Shown here one piece after another: positions 1-8,748 of a DNA stretch of 49,592 nt. The notes beneath the pieces are model-generated. The model was not told the origin of the DNA, did not search any database, and saw only the letters and a program-made list of their open reading frames with translations. This stretch comes from CAYSEW01 sp964430245 (GTDB taxonomy: Bacteria > Bacteroidota > Bacteroidia > Flavobacteriales_D > Parvicellaceae). The stretch's first letter is position 1. Each line of letters opens with the position of its first letter. Location: NCBI GenBank assembly GCA_964430245.1, contig CAYSEW010000023.1, positions 1 through 49,592 on the forward strand, written 5' to 3'. Position numbers and translations under genes: made by a program.

Positions 1-63
1 ATGACCTTGAAAATTCCATGCTTTAATAAAGCAACGGTCAACTATTTCATGAGTCATAAGTAA
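1..63 (+). CDS. possible 3' end of a gene that starts before the window
   Basis: The first forward frame is open from base 1 to a TAA at 61-63 and encodes about 20 residues. The other two forward frames close earlier. It could be the tail of a gene entering from the left, or chance. Too short to assign a family. The following roughly 100 bases up to the protease gene are very A+T-rich and I see no clear gene in them. Confidence 0.25.
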   Translation: MTLKIPCFNKATVNYFMSHK

Positions 64-167
64 GTTGCTGTTAAGTTAAAGGTTTTAAATTCTGATTTAT
101 AGCTAAATTTCGATTTAACAGTTGGTTTAATTTTTATAATTTTAACATTAGAGCATAACTTATTTTT

Positions 168-2336
168 ATGAAAACATTAAGACTTTATTTCTTAACACTA
201 CCCTTCGCATTTGTTCAATTAATTTCTTATTCGCAATTCAGCCAAGAGCATCAAATTGATCATACAAACTGCAGGGCTGGTGAAAATATTGAATATTGCA
301 GGACGCATCATGTAATGAATAAATTAAAAAGTAATCCAGCTTTTATGAAGATCTATGAAGCTGATCAGGAGATACTAAGATTAAGAGAAGAGGAAATCAA
401 AAAAAATAAACAGAAAGGAACTGTTTATACAATTCCAGTAGTATTTCATATACTTCATAATGGTGGAGTTGAAAATATTTCTACTGCACAGGTTCAGGAT
501 GCAGTTGATATACTCAATAGAGATTATCGATTATTGAATACTGATGCAAGCGCAGTGCAATCTGTTTTTCAGGGAATGCCATCTGATATTGAAATTGAAT
601 TTGTACTGGCAACAAAAGCTCCTAACGGACAATGTTTTAGTGGGATAACTAGAACCCAGTCTGCTCTTTCTTATGATGGTTCTGATGGTTATGATCAAGT
701 GATGGCTATTGTGAATGGTAATAATGTATACAATGGATCTTGGCCAGGAGATGAGTATTTGAACATTTTTGTTTGTGGTGATATTGGAGGTGCTGCTGGA
801 TATACTACCAATCCATCTAATTGGGGAGGCACTCAAATGACTAATGGAATTTGGGTGTTAGATGATTATGTGGGTTCAATAGGTACGAGTGGAATATTTT
901 CTAGTAGAACATTAACTCACGAAGTAGGACATTGGTTAAACTTAGATCATTGCTGGGGCAATAACAATAATCCAGGGAATTCTACTAGTTGTAGTGAAGA
1001 TGACAATGTAGATGATACACCTAGATGTATTGGCGTAACTGCTTGTATAACAACCTCTAATACTTGTTCAAATGATGCTGTTGATGGATATTGGAGTACT
1101 GATGTGATTGATAATATTGAGAATTACATGGAATACTCTTACTGTTCAAAAATGTTTACTGATGGGCAAAGGTCTAGAATGAGAGCAGCGTTAACTTCTG
1201 GTGTTGGTGGAAGGAATAATTTATGGAAAACAAGTAATTTAAATGCTACAGGAGCAAATGGTAATCCTACATTGTGTGCTGCTGCTTTTTTGGTTGACAG
1301 GCAATTGATATGTCAGGGTGATAGCTTGCAATTTATTGATGATTCTTACAACAATGTTTCTGGATGGAGCTGGAGTTTTCAAGGTGGAAACCCTTCAGTT
1401 TCTACCGGTCAAAATCCTTTGATTAAATACGATTCTCCTGGTACTTACGACATCACTTTATCAGTTAATGATCCTTTAGGTAATGTAGTTTCTCAAACAT
1501 TTATTGATTATATTACGGTAATGGGGGCACCTGGTAGAGGAACACCAGTTGACGAAGGGTTCGAAGCTGTATCTTCATTGCCTAGCAGTGATTGGTTTAT
1601 CTATAATCCGGATAATGGGCCAGGTTTTCAAGTAGTATCTACTGCAGCTGCTACAGGGTCAAAATCAATGAAATTAGACAATACTGCTGGTAATAATTTA
1701 GAAAAAGATGAATTTATTAGCTCGACTATTGATCTTTCAAATATTTCATCTGCTACTTTATCTTTCAAATATGCTTTTGCAAAAAGAAGTAATAGTAATA
1801 CAGATTTTTTACAAGTTCTGGCAAGTAATTCATGTGGAGATATGTGGGCTGTTAGAAAAAATATTTCTGCTCAACAGATTGCTACTATGAATAATACTAC
1901 AGCTAATTATACACCTGGTCCTAATGATTGGGCAACAGTATCTATATCCAATTTTGTACCTACCTACATGGTTGATAATTTTAGATTTAAAATTGCTTTT
2001 ACCAATGGTGGAGGAAATGATCTTTACATAGATGACATAAATATAAGTGGACCAGTAAGCCTTCAAGAGAATGAAACTGTTTTCGACTTTTTTGTTTTTC
2101 CAAATCCTGTAAATAATATTGCTAACATTCAATTTAATTTAGCTGAAAATAAAGACAATATAGAAGTTGGAATATATGACATGGTTGGTAAAAAGATCAA
2201 GAATCTTTATAATGGACCACTCAGTCAAGGAGGTCAAGATTTTTCTATAGATGTTTCAGGTCTAAGTAAAGGTGTTTATTTTGTTTCTATTATTAGTTCA
2301 GATCGTAGGGTAACTCAAAAAATGATAGTAGAGTAA
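168..2336 (+). CDS. secreted M43 (pappalysin/cytophagalysin-type) zinc metalloprotease with PKD and T9SS sorting domains
   Basis: Predicted secreted zinc endopeptidase of 722 residues. The order seen is: signal peptide (about 1-22), propeptide-like region, and M43 catalytic domain with zinc motif HEVGHWLNLDH (H251, E252, H255, H261). A probable Met-turn methionine follows near residue 321 (NYMEYS). Next come a PKD-like domain (about 370-450, with the WSFQGG and GTYDITL strands), a jelly-roll-like segment with a DDINISG end (about 460-635), and a T9SS type A C-terminal domain (about 640-722, FPNPVNN ... GVYFVSI). The HExxHxxGxxH-type metzincin signature with D in place of G, followed by HCWG, is typical of bacterial M43B peptidases. 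It should be exported by Sec and then T9SS and attached or released at the cell surface. It sits upstream of another T9SS cargo gene (PNGase F-related), suggesting a block for glycoprotein or protein degradation. The exact substrate cannot be told from sequence. Confidence 0.9.
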   Translation: MKTLRLYFLTLPFAFVQLISYSQFSQEHQIDHTNCRAGENIEYCRTHHVMNKLKSNPAFMKIYEADQEILRLREEEIKKNKQKGTVYTIPVVFHILHNGGVENISTAQVQDAVDILNRDYRLLNTDASAVQSVFQGMPSDIEIEFVLATKAPNGQCFSGITRTQSALSYDGSDGYDQVMAIVNGNNVYNGSWPGDEYLNIFVCGDIGGAAGYTTNPSNWGGTQMTNGIWVLDDYVGSIGTSGIFSSRTLTHEVGHWLNLDHCWGNNNNPGNSTSCSEDDNVDDTPRCIGVTACITTSNTCSNDAVDGYWSTDVIDNIENYMEYSYCSKMFTDGQRSRMRAALTSGVGGRNNLWKTSNLNATGANGNPTLCAAAFLVDRQLICQGDSLQFIDDSYNNVSGWSWSFQGGNPSVSTGQNPLIKYDSPGTYDITLSVNDPLGNVVSQTFIDYITVMGAPGRGTPVDEGFEAVSSLPSSDWFIYNPDNGPGFQVVSTAAATGSKSMKLDNTAGNNLEKDEFISSTIDLSNISSATLSFKYAFAKRSNSNTDFLQVLASNSCGDMWAVRKNISAQQIATMNNTTANYTPGPNDWATVSISNFVPTYMVDNFRFKIAFTNGGGNDLYIDDINISGPVSLQENETVFDFFVFPNPVNNIANIQFNLAENKDNIEVGIYDMVGKKIKNLYNGPLSQGGQDFSIDVSGLSKGVYFVSIISSDRRVTQKMIVE

Positions 2337-2370
2337 TTAAAGATGTAATTGGTAGTTCTGATTTATTTTT

Positions 2371-2406
2371 TTGATTTTTAATATTCTATTACATTCTTAA
2401 ATTTAC
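2371..2406 (+). promoter_or_regulatory. candidate Bacteroidota promoter for the PNGase F-like gene
   Basis: TTG at 2371-2373 and TAAATTTAC from 2398 resemble the Bacteroidota -33 TTG and -7 TAnnTTTG elements (one mismatch in the -7 box). The same pair with exactly the same offset (27 bases from T to T) is found upstream of the next gene at 5897/5924. The ATG lies 30 bases downstream of the -7 box. Confidence 0.35.
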
Positions 2407-2427
2407 ACTGAAAAAATAAATCGCTTT

Positions 2428-5400
2428 ATGAAAAATCACTTAATACTGTTATTATTTTTTATCGGTATCCTAAATGTAAATGCTCAGTCATTTGGAGATA
2501 CAATAACAGTTCAGACACTTGAATTTTCTGATATAACAAAAAGAAGAGGTTGGTATGTGTTTCCTTCTGATACAAATCAGTATCATAAAATTTTAATGTA
2601 TTATACTTTAAAATGCGATCCTGCTACAACTCAGGATAATTTTGCATGTGGTGAGTGGGATTATACTACATATACTCGTCTTTATCAACATCAGAATATA
2701 AATACGCCTTATTATTATTTACAAAATTCTAATCCAGATACTATTTATTACAATAACAATGCTGGTTACGATCTTCAGCAGTATTATGATTATTATATAG
2801 TATATGATAATATTACCAATGAATCTAACTATTCTTTAGGATCAGGATCTTTGAACATTTCTGAGCCATTGAATACTGATTTAGCATCAGGGAGAGGTCA
2901 ATATTTGTACACTGCTAGTGAATTGTTAGCTGCTGGTTTATCTGTTGGAGAGATTAATAAATTGATGCTCGATATTTTTTCATCAGGTGAAAATATTAAA
3001 AACCTAACTATTAAAATAAAACACACTAATTTACTAGAGTTAACAACTAGTTCTTATGAAAAAGATAGTTTAGTAGAAGTCTATTCATCAAATAATACAG
3101 GGATATTAACTGGACAACATGTATTTAATTTTACCGATCCTTTTGTTTGGGATGGAGCCTCTAATATTGTAGTAGATATTTCTTTCACAAACAATTATGC
3201 TAACAACTTATACAATGGAAGTGTTAATTATCAGCTAAAAGGAGATGACCTTTCTTTAAATGTTGGAGTGTTAAGTGCTGAAAACGGGTGTTTGGATTTT
3301 GAAGGTGATGATATTGTTGATGTGCCATCTTCTGTTTTTAATGATATTGATAGCGCGATTACTATTTCTTTTTGGTGTTATGGAGATCCAGAAGTAATGC
3401 CTTTCAATTCTTATTCTTTTGAAGGAAGGGACATTAATGGCTACAGGGTAGTGAATTGTCATTTACCTTGGAGTAATAGCCGTGTTTATTGGGATGCAGG
3501 TAATAGCGGAACCTCTTCTTATGACCGAGTAGATCAGGCTGCTGGTTTTGATGATTTTGCCGGTAGATGGAATCATTGGGCATTTACAAAAGATGTGGGT
3601 ACAGGTGAATTAAAAGCTTATCTAAATGGGAACTTATTCATGTCAGCTACTGGGAAGACAAGATTAATGAGTGGAATTACTAGCTTCAGAATCGGAGGGA
3701 CTGCATCTTCTGGATTTAATGGTGTATATGATGGCAAAATAGATGAATTTAGAATATGGAATAAGGCACTGAATCAGGCAACAATTCAAAATTGGATGAG
3801 TAGATCTATTGATAATTCGCATCCAGATTTCATCAATTTAAAAGCTGCATATGATTTTAATGAGCTTGTTGGATTAACAGCGTCTGATTATAGTGGAAAT
3901 GGACAGACGGCTCAGCTAATGGGGTTACCTGAATGGGTAAGACAAAATGGTGAAAATGTATTTATGGATATTAATCAAACAACGAATAGGCCGGTAATTG
4001 AATTTACACAAGGGTCCTATCAAACTCATTTAGATTCTACTATTTTAACTGATACGCTTTACTGGAATCCGATTTCAATAGTTGAGTCAGCTCCATACAT
4101 CGATATGAATGTAAGTGGTATTTCTGCTAATTATATGGATACAATTATTGGTTATCAGAGTGGTTATGGATATACTTTTAATGTGAATGGACAGGCAGTT
4201 GACTCACTTGATTTTTCTTATGATCAAATGTTAGTTAATTATTATGACCAGACCATTCATCAGATTCAGAATTACGTTACACCTTATGGGATAGGGTTGG
4301 ATCTTGGGCCTAATGGTTTTAGGTGGGTTTATGATGTAACAGATTATACATTGTTGTTTAATGATACAGTGGAGATTTCTGCAGGTAATCAACAAGAGTT
4401 GATCGATCTTAAATTTGTAATGATAAAAGGTATTCCTCCAAGAGAGGTGGTTGATTTTGAAACTATATGGAGAGGGGATTATCAGCATGCTAATATTGCC
4501 AATGATGTATCTATGCCTGCAGTAGATATTCAGCTCAATCCAAATGCTTCGTATTATAAAGTGAAGACAAGAACAACAGGTCATTGGTTTGGAGGTTTTC
4601 AGAATTGTGCAGAGTTTTGTCCTAAGTACCATAATTTAAGTATTAATGGGACGCAGCAGTTCGAATGGTTGAATTGGAAAGAATGTGCAGATAATCCAGT
4701 AATATCTCAAGGCGGAACATGGATTTATGACAGAGCGGGCTGGTGTCCTGGAACATTTGGAGATACCTATGATCATGATATTACTCCTTTTGTGAGTCAA
4801 GGATCAGTTGCTTCAATAGATTATGGAATGGAGGTTACGGCAGGAGGAATGGAAGGGAATTACCGTACAACCGTTCAGTTAGTGTCTTATGGAAGTCATA
4901 ATTTCCAAAACGATGCAGCTGTTGTAGATGTAATAGCTCCAAATAAATGGGAGTTTCACAACAGACACAATCCAATGTGTAATAATCCAAGAATTCTTAT
5001 TGAAAACACAGGTGAGCAAACCCTTACAAGTGCTGTTATTCATTATTGGATCTGTGGAGGACCTCATGAGATCTATACATGGACAGGGTCACTAGAGTTT
5101 GGAGAAAAAGAAGAAGTAGAGCTCCCAATACCAGATCAATCTTTCTGGGATCATGCTTTTTATTGTAAGAATTTTATTGTTGTGATCACTGAAGTGAATG
5201 GTGTTCAAGATGAATACGCATATAATAGTGAATACAATGCTGAATTTGAATCACCTCCTACTTATCCAGCTGATATATTTTTCTGGACGCAGACAAATAA
5301 TGCAGCCTATGAAAACGAATTGTATTTGAAGGATGATCAGGGTAATGTTATTTTTTCAAGAACTAATTTTCAGAATGCTACTCAGTATAAGGATACTGTC

Positions 5401-5856
5401 AGTTTATCTCCAGGATGCTATACTATGGAATTTATAGATAATGATGAGGATGGATTATCTTTCTTTGCAAATAATGATGGGTCAGGATATTTAAGAATTC
5501 GTGAAGTTGGAGCAGGAGTTTTAAAACAATTTGATTCTGATTTTGGAGATAAAATAGTGCATCATTTTACAGTTGGATATACATTAAATAATGAAGATAA
5601 ATACAAGTCAGTATCTATCGGTGCTTATCCAAATCCGAGTAATTCAATTTTTAAATTAGAGTTAGATGGTTTTGGAGAATTGGTGAAATTAGAAGTTTAC
5701 GATGCATTTGGAAAAAGGATCATTTCAGAAGATATTTCTTCTATTGATTATTTAATTCATAAAGAATTGGACCTTTCTGAATATGAAAATGGCATTTATT
5801 TTTTAAAGGTGGATGATGGAAAAAAATCCAGAATAAAGAGGTTAATTAAAAATTAA
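2428..5856 (+). CDS. PNGase F-related secreted protein with inserted LamG domain and T9SS sorting domain
   Basis: A 1142-residue exported protein related to peptide-N4-(N-acetyl-glucosaminyl)asparagine amidase F, which removes N-glycans from glycoproteins. After a signal peptide (ending near ...NAQ) comes the PNGase F N-domain start with CGEWDY (residues 74-79; D78 corresponds to catalytic Asp60 of the Elizabethkingia enzyme). A long insertion follows: a jelly-roll-like part and a LamG/concanavalin-like domain (about 287-500). The N-domain then resumes (TPYG at 618-621), and the C-domain carries NCAEFC (726-731; E729 corresponds to Glu206) and DRAGWCPG (768-775). The equivalent of Glu118 is not obvious. 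The C-terminus (about 1065-1142, YPNPSNS ... GIYFLKV) is a T9SS sorting domain. Two of three known key acids are present, so activity is plausible but not proven. It probably acts with the neighbouring protease on glycoproteins. Confidence 0.82.
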   Translation: MKNHLILLLFFIGILNVNAQSFGDTITVQTLEFSDITKRRGWYVFPSDTNQYHKILMYYTLKCDPATTQDNFACGEWDYTTYTRLYQHQNINTPYYYLQNSNPDTIYYNNNAGYDLQQYYDYYIVYDNITNESNYSLGSGSLNISEPLNTDLASGRGQYLYTASELLAAGLSVGEINKLMLDIFSSGENIKNLTIKIKHTNLLELTTSSYEKDSLVEVYSSNNTGILTGQHVFNFTDPFVWDGASNIVVDISFTNNYANNLYNGSVNYQLKGDDLSLNVGVLSAENGCLDFEGDDIVDVPSSVFNDIDSAITISFWCYGDPEVMPFNSYSFEGRDINGYRVVNCHLPWSNSRVYWDAGNSGTSSYDRVDQAAGFDDFAGRWNHWAFTKDVGTGELKAYLNGNLFMSATGKTRLMSGITSFRIGGTASSGFNGVYDGKIDEFRIWNKALNQATIQNWMSRSIDNSHPDFINLKAAYDFNELVGLTASDYSGNGQTAQLMGLPEWVRQNGENVFMDINQTTNRPVIEFTQGSYQTHLDSTILTDTLYWNPISIVESAPYIDMNVSGISANYMDTIIGYQSGYGYTFNVNGQAVDSLDFSYDQMLVNYYDQTIHQIQNYVTPYGIGLDLGPNGFRWVYDVTDYTLLFNDTVEISAGNQQELIDLKFVMIKGIPPREVVDFETIWRGDYQHANIANDVSMPAVDIQLNPNASYYKVKTRTTGHWFGGFQNCAEFCPKYHNLSINGTQQFEWLNWKECADNPVISQGGTWIYDRAGWCPGTFGDTYDHDITPFVSQGSVASIDYGMEVTAGGMEGNYRTTVQLVSYGSHNFQNDAAVVDVIAPNKWEFHNRHNPMCNNPRILIENTGEQTLTSAVIHYWICGGPHEIYTWTGSLEFGEKEEVELPIPDQSFWDHAFYCKNFIVVITEVNGVQDEYAYNSEYNAEFESPPTYPADIFFWTQTNNAAYENELYLKDDQGNVIFSRTNFQNATQYKDTVSLSPGCYTMEFIDNDEDGLSFFANNDGSGYLRIREVGAGVLKQFDSDFGDKIVHHFTVGYTLNNEDKYKSVSIGAYPNPSNSIFKLELDGFGELVKLEVYDAFGKRIISEDISSIDYLIHKELDLSEYENGIYFLKVDDGKKSRIKRLIKN

Positions 5857-5896
5857 TTATTACCGTTAAAAGACATATATGCTCCGTTTATTGATT

Positions 5897-5932
5897 TTGG
5901 ATAGCAATATTGTGATATTCTATTAAATTTAC
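5897..5932 (+). promoter_or_regulatory. candidate Bacteroidota promoter for the lipoprotein gene at 5940
   Basis: TTG at 5897-5899 and TAAATTTAC from 5924 reproduce the arrangement seen at 2371/2398. The gene's ATG follows 16 bases after the start of the -7 box. If it is functional, the leader is very short. Confidence 0.35.
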
Positions 5933-5939
5933 ATTTTTA

Positions 5940-7049
5940 ATGAAAATGAGGAAACTGATAAATAACTTACTAATTTTTATTTCTATTGGCCTAATAGGAG
6001 TAAGCTGTTCTACAGATTTTGATCTAAATGCTCCTTATCAACCAATTCCAATAGTTTATGGATTGCTGGATCAATCTTCAGATACTCAATTTGTAAAAAT
6101 TAATAAATCTTTTCTGGGAGATGGTAATAATGTAAATTATGCCGGAATTAATGACAGTGTGTTGTTTAGCTCTCTTTCTGCTAGAGTTGAAGAGTTGGAC
6201 AATGGAGTTTCAATAAATGTTTATGATCTTCAAGAGCTATGGGTATCTAATTTAGATGATGGATTGTTTTATGAAGATTCTCAGAAGGTCTATTATTTTA
6301 TTCCTACTTCGCCATTAAATGATGCATCTACTTACAGGCTAACCATTGAGACAGATGAGGTTGGTGAGCCAATCACTGCTGAGACAGATTTAATAGATGG
6401 TTCAGGACTGGAATTTAATTTTTTATTTGGTTTAAGTTTAGGGTTAAATGGTCTTCAATTAGCAGATGTTGATCTTGGAACCAATAATGTATATTATGAC
6501 CCACAGGTTAAATGGAATACTTCAAATAATGGTAAAAGATATGAGTTGTTATTAAAGTTTAATTACAACGAAGTAAGGGCTTCATCTTCAGAAATTAAAT
6601 CTATTTATTGGAAATTAAGCTCTCAGACTAGTATAGGCACTATGGGTGGGGAAGAAATGTTTAAGAGTGTCTCTGGAGAAGCATTTTTCGAAATGATTTA
6701 TGCATCTCTAGATGGATATGAAGGTGAAGGTGATGTGGTTAAAAGAGAAATAAGAGGTGTTGAATTCATAGTTTCTGCAGGTAATGAAGATTTAAATATT
6801 TACATGGAAGTTAATGAGCCTGCTACTGGTGTAGTGACAGAAAGACCTTCTTTTACTAATATAAATGGTGGGATTGGGTTATTTGGAAGTAAATATCAGG
6901 TAGCTATTTCAGGACCATTAAGTGATGGCTCTGTTTTAGAACTATGTATGGGTCAAGTTACAGGAGCGTTTAAATTTTGTTGTGATTCTTCAAACCAAGT
7001 TAGCGCAATCTCAAATTTAACTGGTGGAGTGGATGTTGGTTGTAACTAG
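5940..7049 (+). CDS. lipoprotein of unknown function
   Basis: A 369-residue protein with a lipoprotein signal peptide: a hydrophobic segment then LIGVSC, with the lipidated Cys near residue 23. An alternative ATG lies two codons downstream of the chosen one. The mature part begins with a short acidic stretch and a strand-rich region (VYGLLDQSSDTQFVKI), somewhat like the DUF4249-type surface lipoproteins of Bacteroidota, but I do not see enough to assign that family. No catalytic motif is visible. It follows the two T9SS cargo genes on the same strand after an 83-base gap with its own promoter-like sequence. Its stop codon overlaps the stop of the convergent LRR gene through a shared CTAG. Confidence 0.75.
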   Translation: MKMRKLINNLLIFISIGLIGVSCSTDFDLNAPYQPIPIVYGLLDQSSDTQFVKINKSFLGDGNNVNYAGINDSVLFSSLSARVEELDNGVSINVYDLQELWVSNLDDGLFYEDSQKVYYFIPTSPLNDASTYRLTIETDEVGEPITAETDLIDGSGLEFNFLFGLSLGLNGLQLADVDLGTNNVYYDPQVKWNTSNNGKRYELLLKFNYNEVRASSSEIKSIYWKLSSQTSIGTMGGEEMFKSVSGEAFFEMIYASLDGYEGEGDVVKREIRGVEFIVSAGNEDLNIYMEVNEPATGVVTERPSFTNINGGIGLFGSKYQVAISGPLSDGSVLELCMGQVTGAFKFCCDSSNQVSAISNLTGGVDVGCN

Positions 7050-7672
7050 TATCCACAATTGCATGAATTCGAAAAATAGACTTTAGCTCCAGGCAATAAA
7101 GATTTAATTCTATCTTTTTCGTCATTACTAAAGATAATTACCCTGAGGTCTAATTCTTTTAATTGAGTTAGAAATTTAATGTTATCAGAAATGAATGTTA
7201 AATTATTAGACCACATATCTAGGTATTCTAAATTATATAAACCATCAATATTATCTGGAATTGAAGTTATTTCATTTTGGTTAAGGATCAAGGATTTTAA
7301 ATTTTCAAGTTTTGTGATCCCGTCAGGGAAAATTGACAGTTTGTTTTTGCCAATATTTAAAAATTGAAGAAATTTTAAATGATGGATGTTTGCAGGAATT
7401 GAATCTAATTTGTTTTTAAAAAGATTTAATTTCTGAAGATTTTTCAGGGTTAAAATTTCAACGGGGAACACTTTTATTTTTTTTCTTGAGAGATCTAGGA
7501 TATAGACATTTTCAGGTGATTTTAGAGCTTCTGTTAATGATTGGTATATTTTGCATGTGTCTAGCTCAGAACTTGATAATTGCTGGCTAAAGTAAAGTGT
7601 AGGGTGTAGATTACAGATGCACAGTAATAAATAAAAATTAAATAAGTAGTTCCATTGCAGTTTTTTGATCAT
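7046..7672 (-). CDS. secreted leucine-rich-repeat protein
   Basis: A 208-residue protein with a hydrophobic N-terminal signal (about 1-30) followed by about six leucine-rich repeats with a 23-residue period (LQKLNLFKNKLDSIP, LQFLNIGKNKLSIFP, LKSLILNQNEITSIP, LEYLDMWSNNLTFIS, LKELDL). LRR solenoids are protein-binding scaffolds, and no enzymatic part is seen. The ATG at 7672 lies inside the end of ribF (35-base overlap), so it is probably co-transcribed and translationally coupled. Its C-terminus contains a few cysteines (SNSCNC). Role unknown; periplasmic or surface location is inferred from the signal peptide. Confidence 0.75.
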   Translation of the reverse strand: MIKKLQWNYLFNFYLLLCICNLHPTLYFSQQLSSSELDTCKIYQSLTEALKSPENVYILDLSRKKIKVFPVEILTLKNLQKLNLFKNKLDSIPANIHHLKFLQFLNIGKNKLSIFPDGITKLENLKSLILNQNEITSIPDNIDGLYNLEYLDMWSNNLTFISDNIKFLTQLKELDLRVIIFSNDEKDRIKSLLPGAKVYFSNSCNCGY

Positions 7673-8570
7673 TGATCAATTGTTTTTTTAAAGCATTAAT
7701 ATCGGAAAATTTTTCTTCATTTCTAATATGTGCTTTAAAAACGACCTCAATTTCTTCTCCATAAATGTTTTCATTAAAATCAAAAATATGTACTTCTTTA
7801 ACAGGTTCGTTATTTGGTTTTTTTAATGTAGGTCTAAATCCTATATTCATCATGCCTTTGAACCATTTTGCGTTAAATTTTACTTTAACAGCATAAACAC
7901 CATTTGTAGGAATGATCTTTTCTTTTTCTTGTATTAAAATATTGGCAGTTGGAAACTCTATGGATCTGCCTATTTTGTTTCCTTCAGTCACTTTTCCTGT
8001 AATGGAGAAATCATGCCCTAAATAATTATTGGTCTGTATAATATTTCCTGAGTTTAAGGATTCTCTAATCTTGGTTGAGCTAACTTTTATTTCGTTGATT
8101 TCCTTGGCGCTTATTTCTTCTACTTTAAAATTATAGACATCTGAAAGTTCATGAAGTAAATCAATATTACCTTCTCTGTTCCTTCCAAATTGATGATTAT
8201 ATCCTATTACTAGTGTAGAGACATTGAGTTGATTAACTAGCAGGTCTCTCACGTATGATGTAGGGGTTATTCTAGAGAAATCTTTTGTGAAAGGATAAAT
8301 TATTAGGTGGTCTAGACCATATTCTTTTAAAAGCTGGATTTTTTCTTGTAATGTATTGATCAATTTTAATGAGTCGCCATTATTGAATAAAATTTTCCTG
8401 GGGTGAGGGTCAAATGTTAACAAGGCAGTTTCTCCGTTATTTTTCTTGGCAATAGAGCTGATCTTATTTAGAATTTTTTGATGGCCTACATGAACTCCAT
8501 CAAAAGTTCCAACAGTGATAACTGGGTTAGGTATGTTTTTGAAGCTGTTTATTCCAGAATGAACGATCAA
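7638..8570 (-). CDS. ribF: bifunctional riboflavin kinase / FMN adenylyltransferase
   Basis: A 310-residue enzyme making FMN from riboflavin and ATP, then FAD. The N-terminal nucleotidyltransferase domain shows GTFDGVHVGH (about residues 22-31, the HxGH-type motif) and the C-terminal flavokinase domain (from about 180) shows GNKIGRSIEFPTANI. The length matches typical RibF. The start is a TTG at 8570: an in-frame TAA lies a few codons upstream, no ATG is available before the conserved region, and the resulting N-terminus has the usual length. It is transcribed divergently from atpD, and the downstream LRR gene overlaps its end. Confidence 0.93.
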   Translation of the reverse strand: MIVHSGINSFKNIPNPVITVGTFDGVHVGHQKILNKISSIAKKNNGETALLTFDPHPRKILFNNGDSLKLINTLQEKIQLLKEYGLDHLIIYPFTKDFSRITPTSYVRDLLVNQLNVSTLVIGYNHQFGRNREGNIDLLHELSDVYNFKVEEISAKEINEIKVSSTKIRESLNSGNIIQTNNYLGHDFSITGKVTEGNKIGRSIEFPTANILIQEKEKIIPTNGVYAVKVKFNAKWFKGMMNIGFRPTLKKPNNEPVKEVHIFDFNENIYGEEIEVVFKAHIRNEEKFSDINALKKQLINDQKTAMELLI

Positions 8571-8683
8571 AACAATGAGTCTTTTTTAATAAATGTGAAA
8601 TTACATTTTTATATGATTATTTAGTTAAGATTCTTTCCTTTTCGGTGTCTAAAATAATAAGTAAAATAAATTTATTAACACGC

Positions 8684-8715
8684 TGTTACTTTAAATAAAA
8701 AATATATTACTTTTG
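8684..8715 (+). promoter_or_regulatory. promoter for atpD-atpC
   Basis: TACTTTTG at 8708-8715 is an exact match to the Bacteroidota -7 consensus TAnnTTTG. A weak -33-like TGTTA lies about 20 bases upstream. The atpD ATG is 34 bases downstream of the box. The site is in the 178-base divergent gap between ribF and atpD. Confidence 0.5.
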
Positions 8716-8748
8716 CCCCGATTTTAAAAAAACAATAAAACATTTTAT

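Noticed and set aside
5940..7049. Firm assignment to DUF4249
   Set aside because: Only the general style of a surface lipoprotein and one strand region are similar; not enough to name the family.
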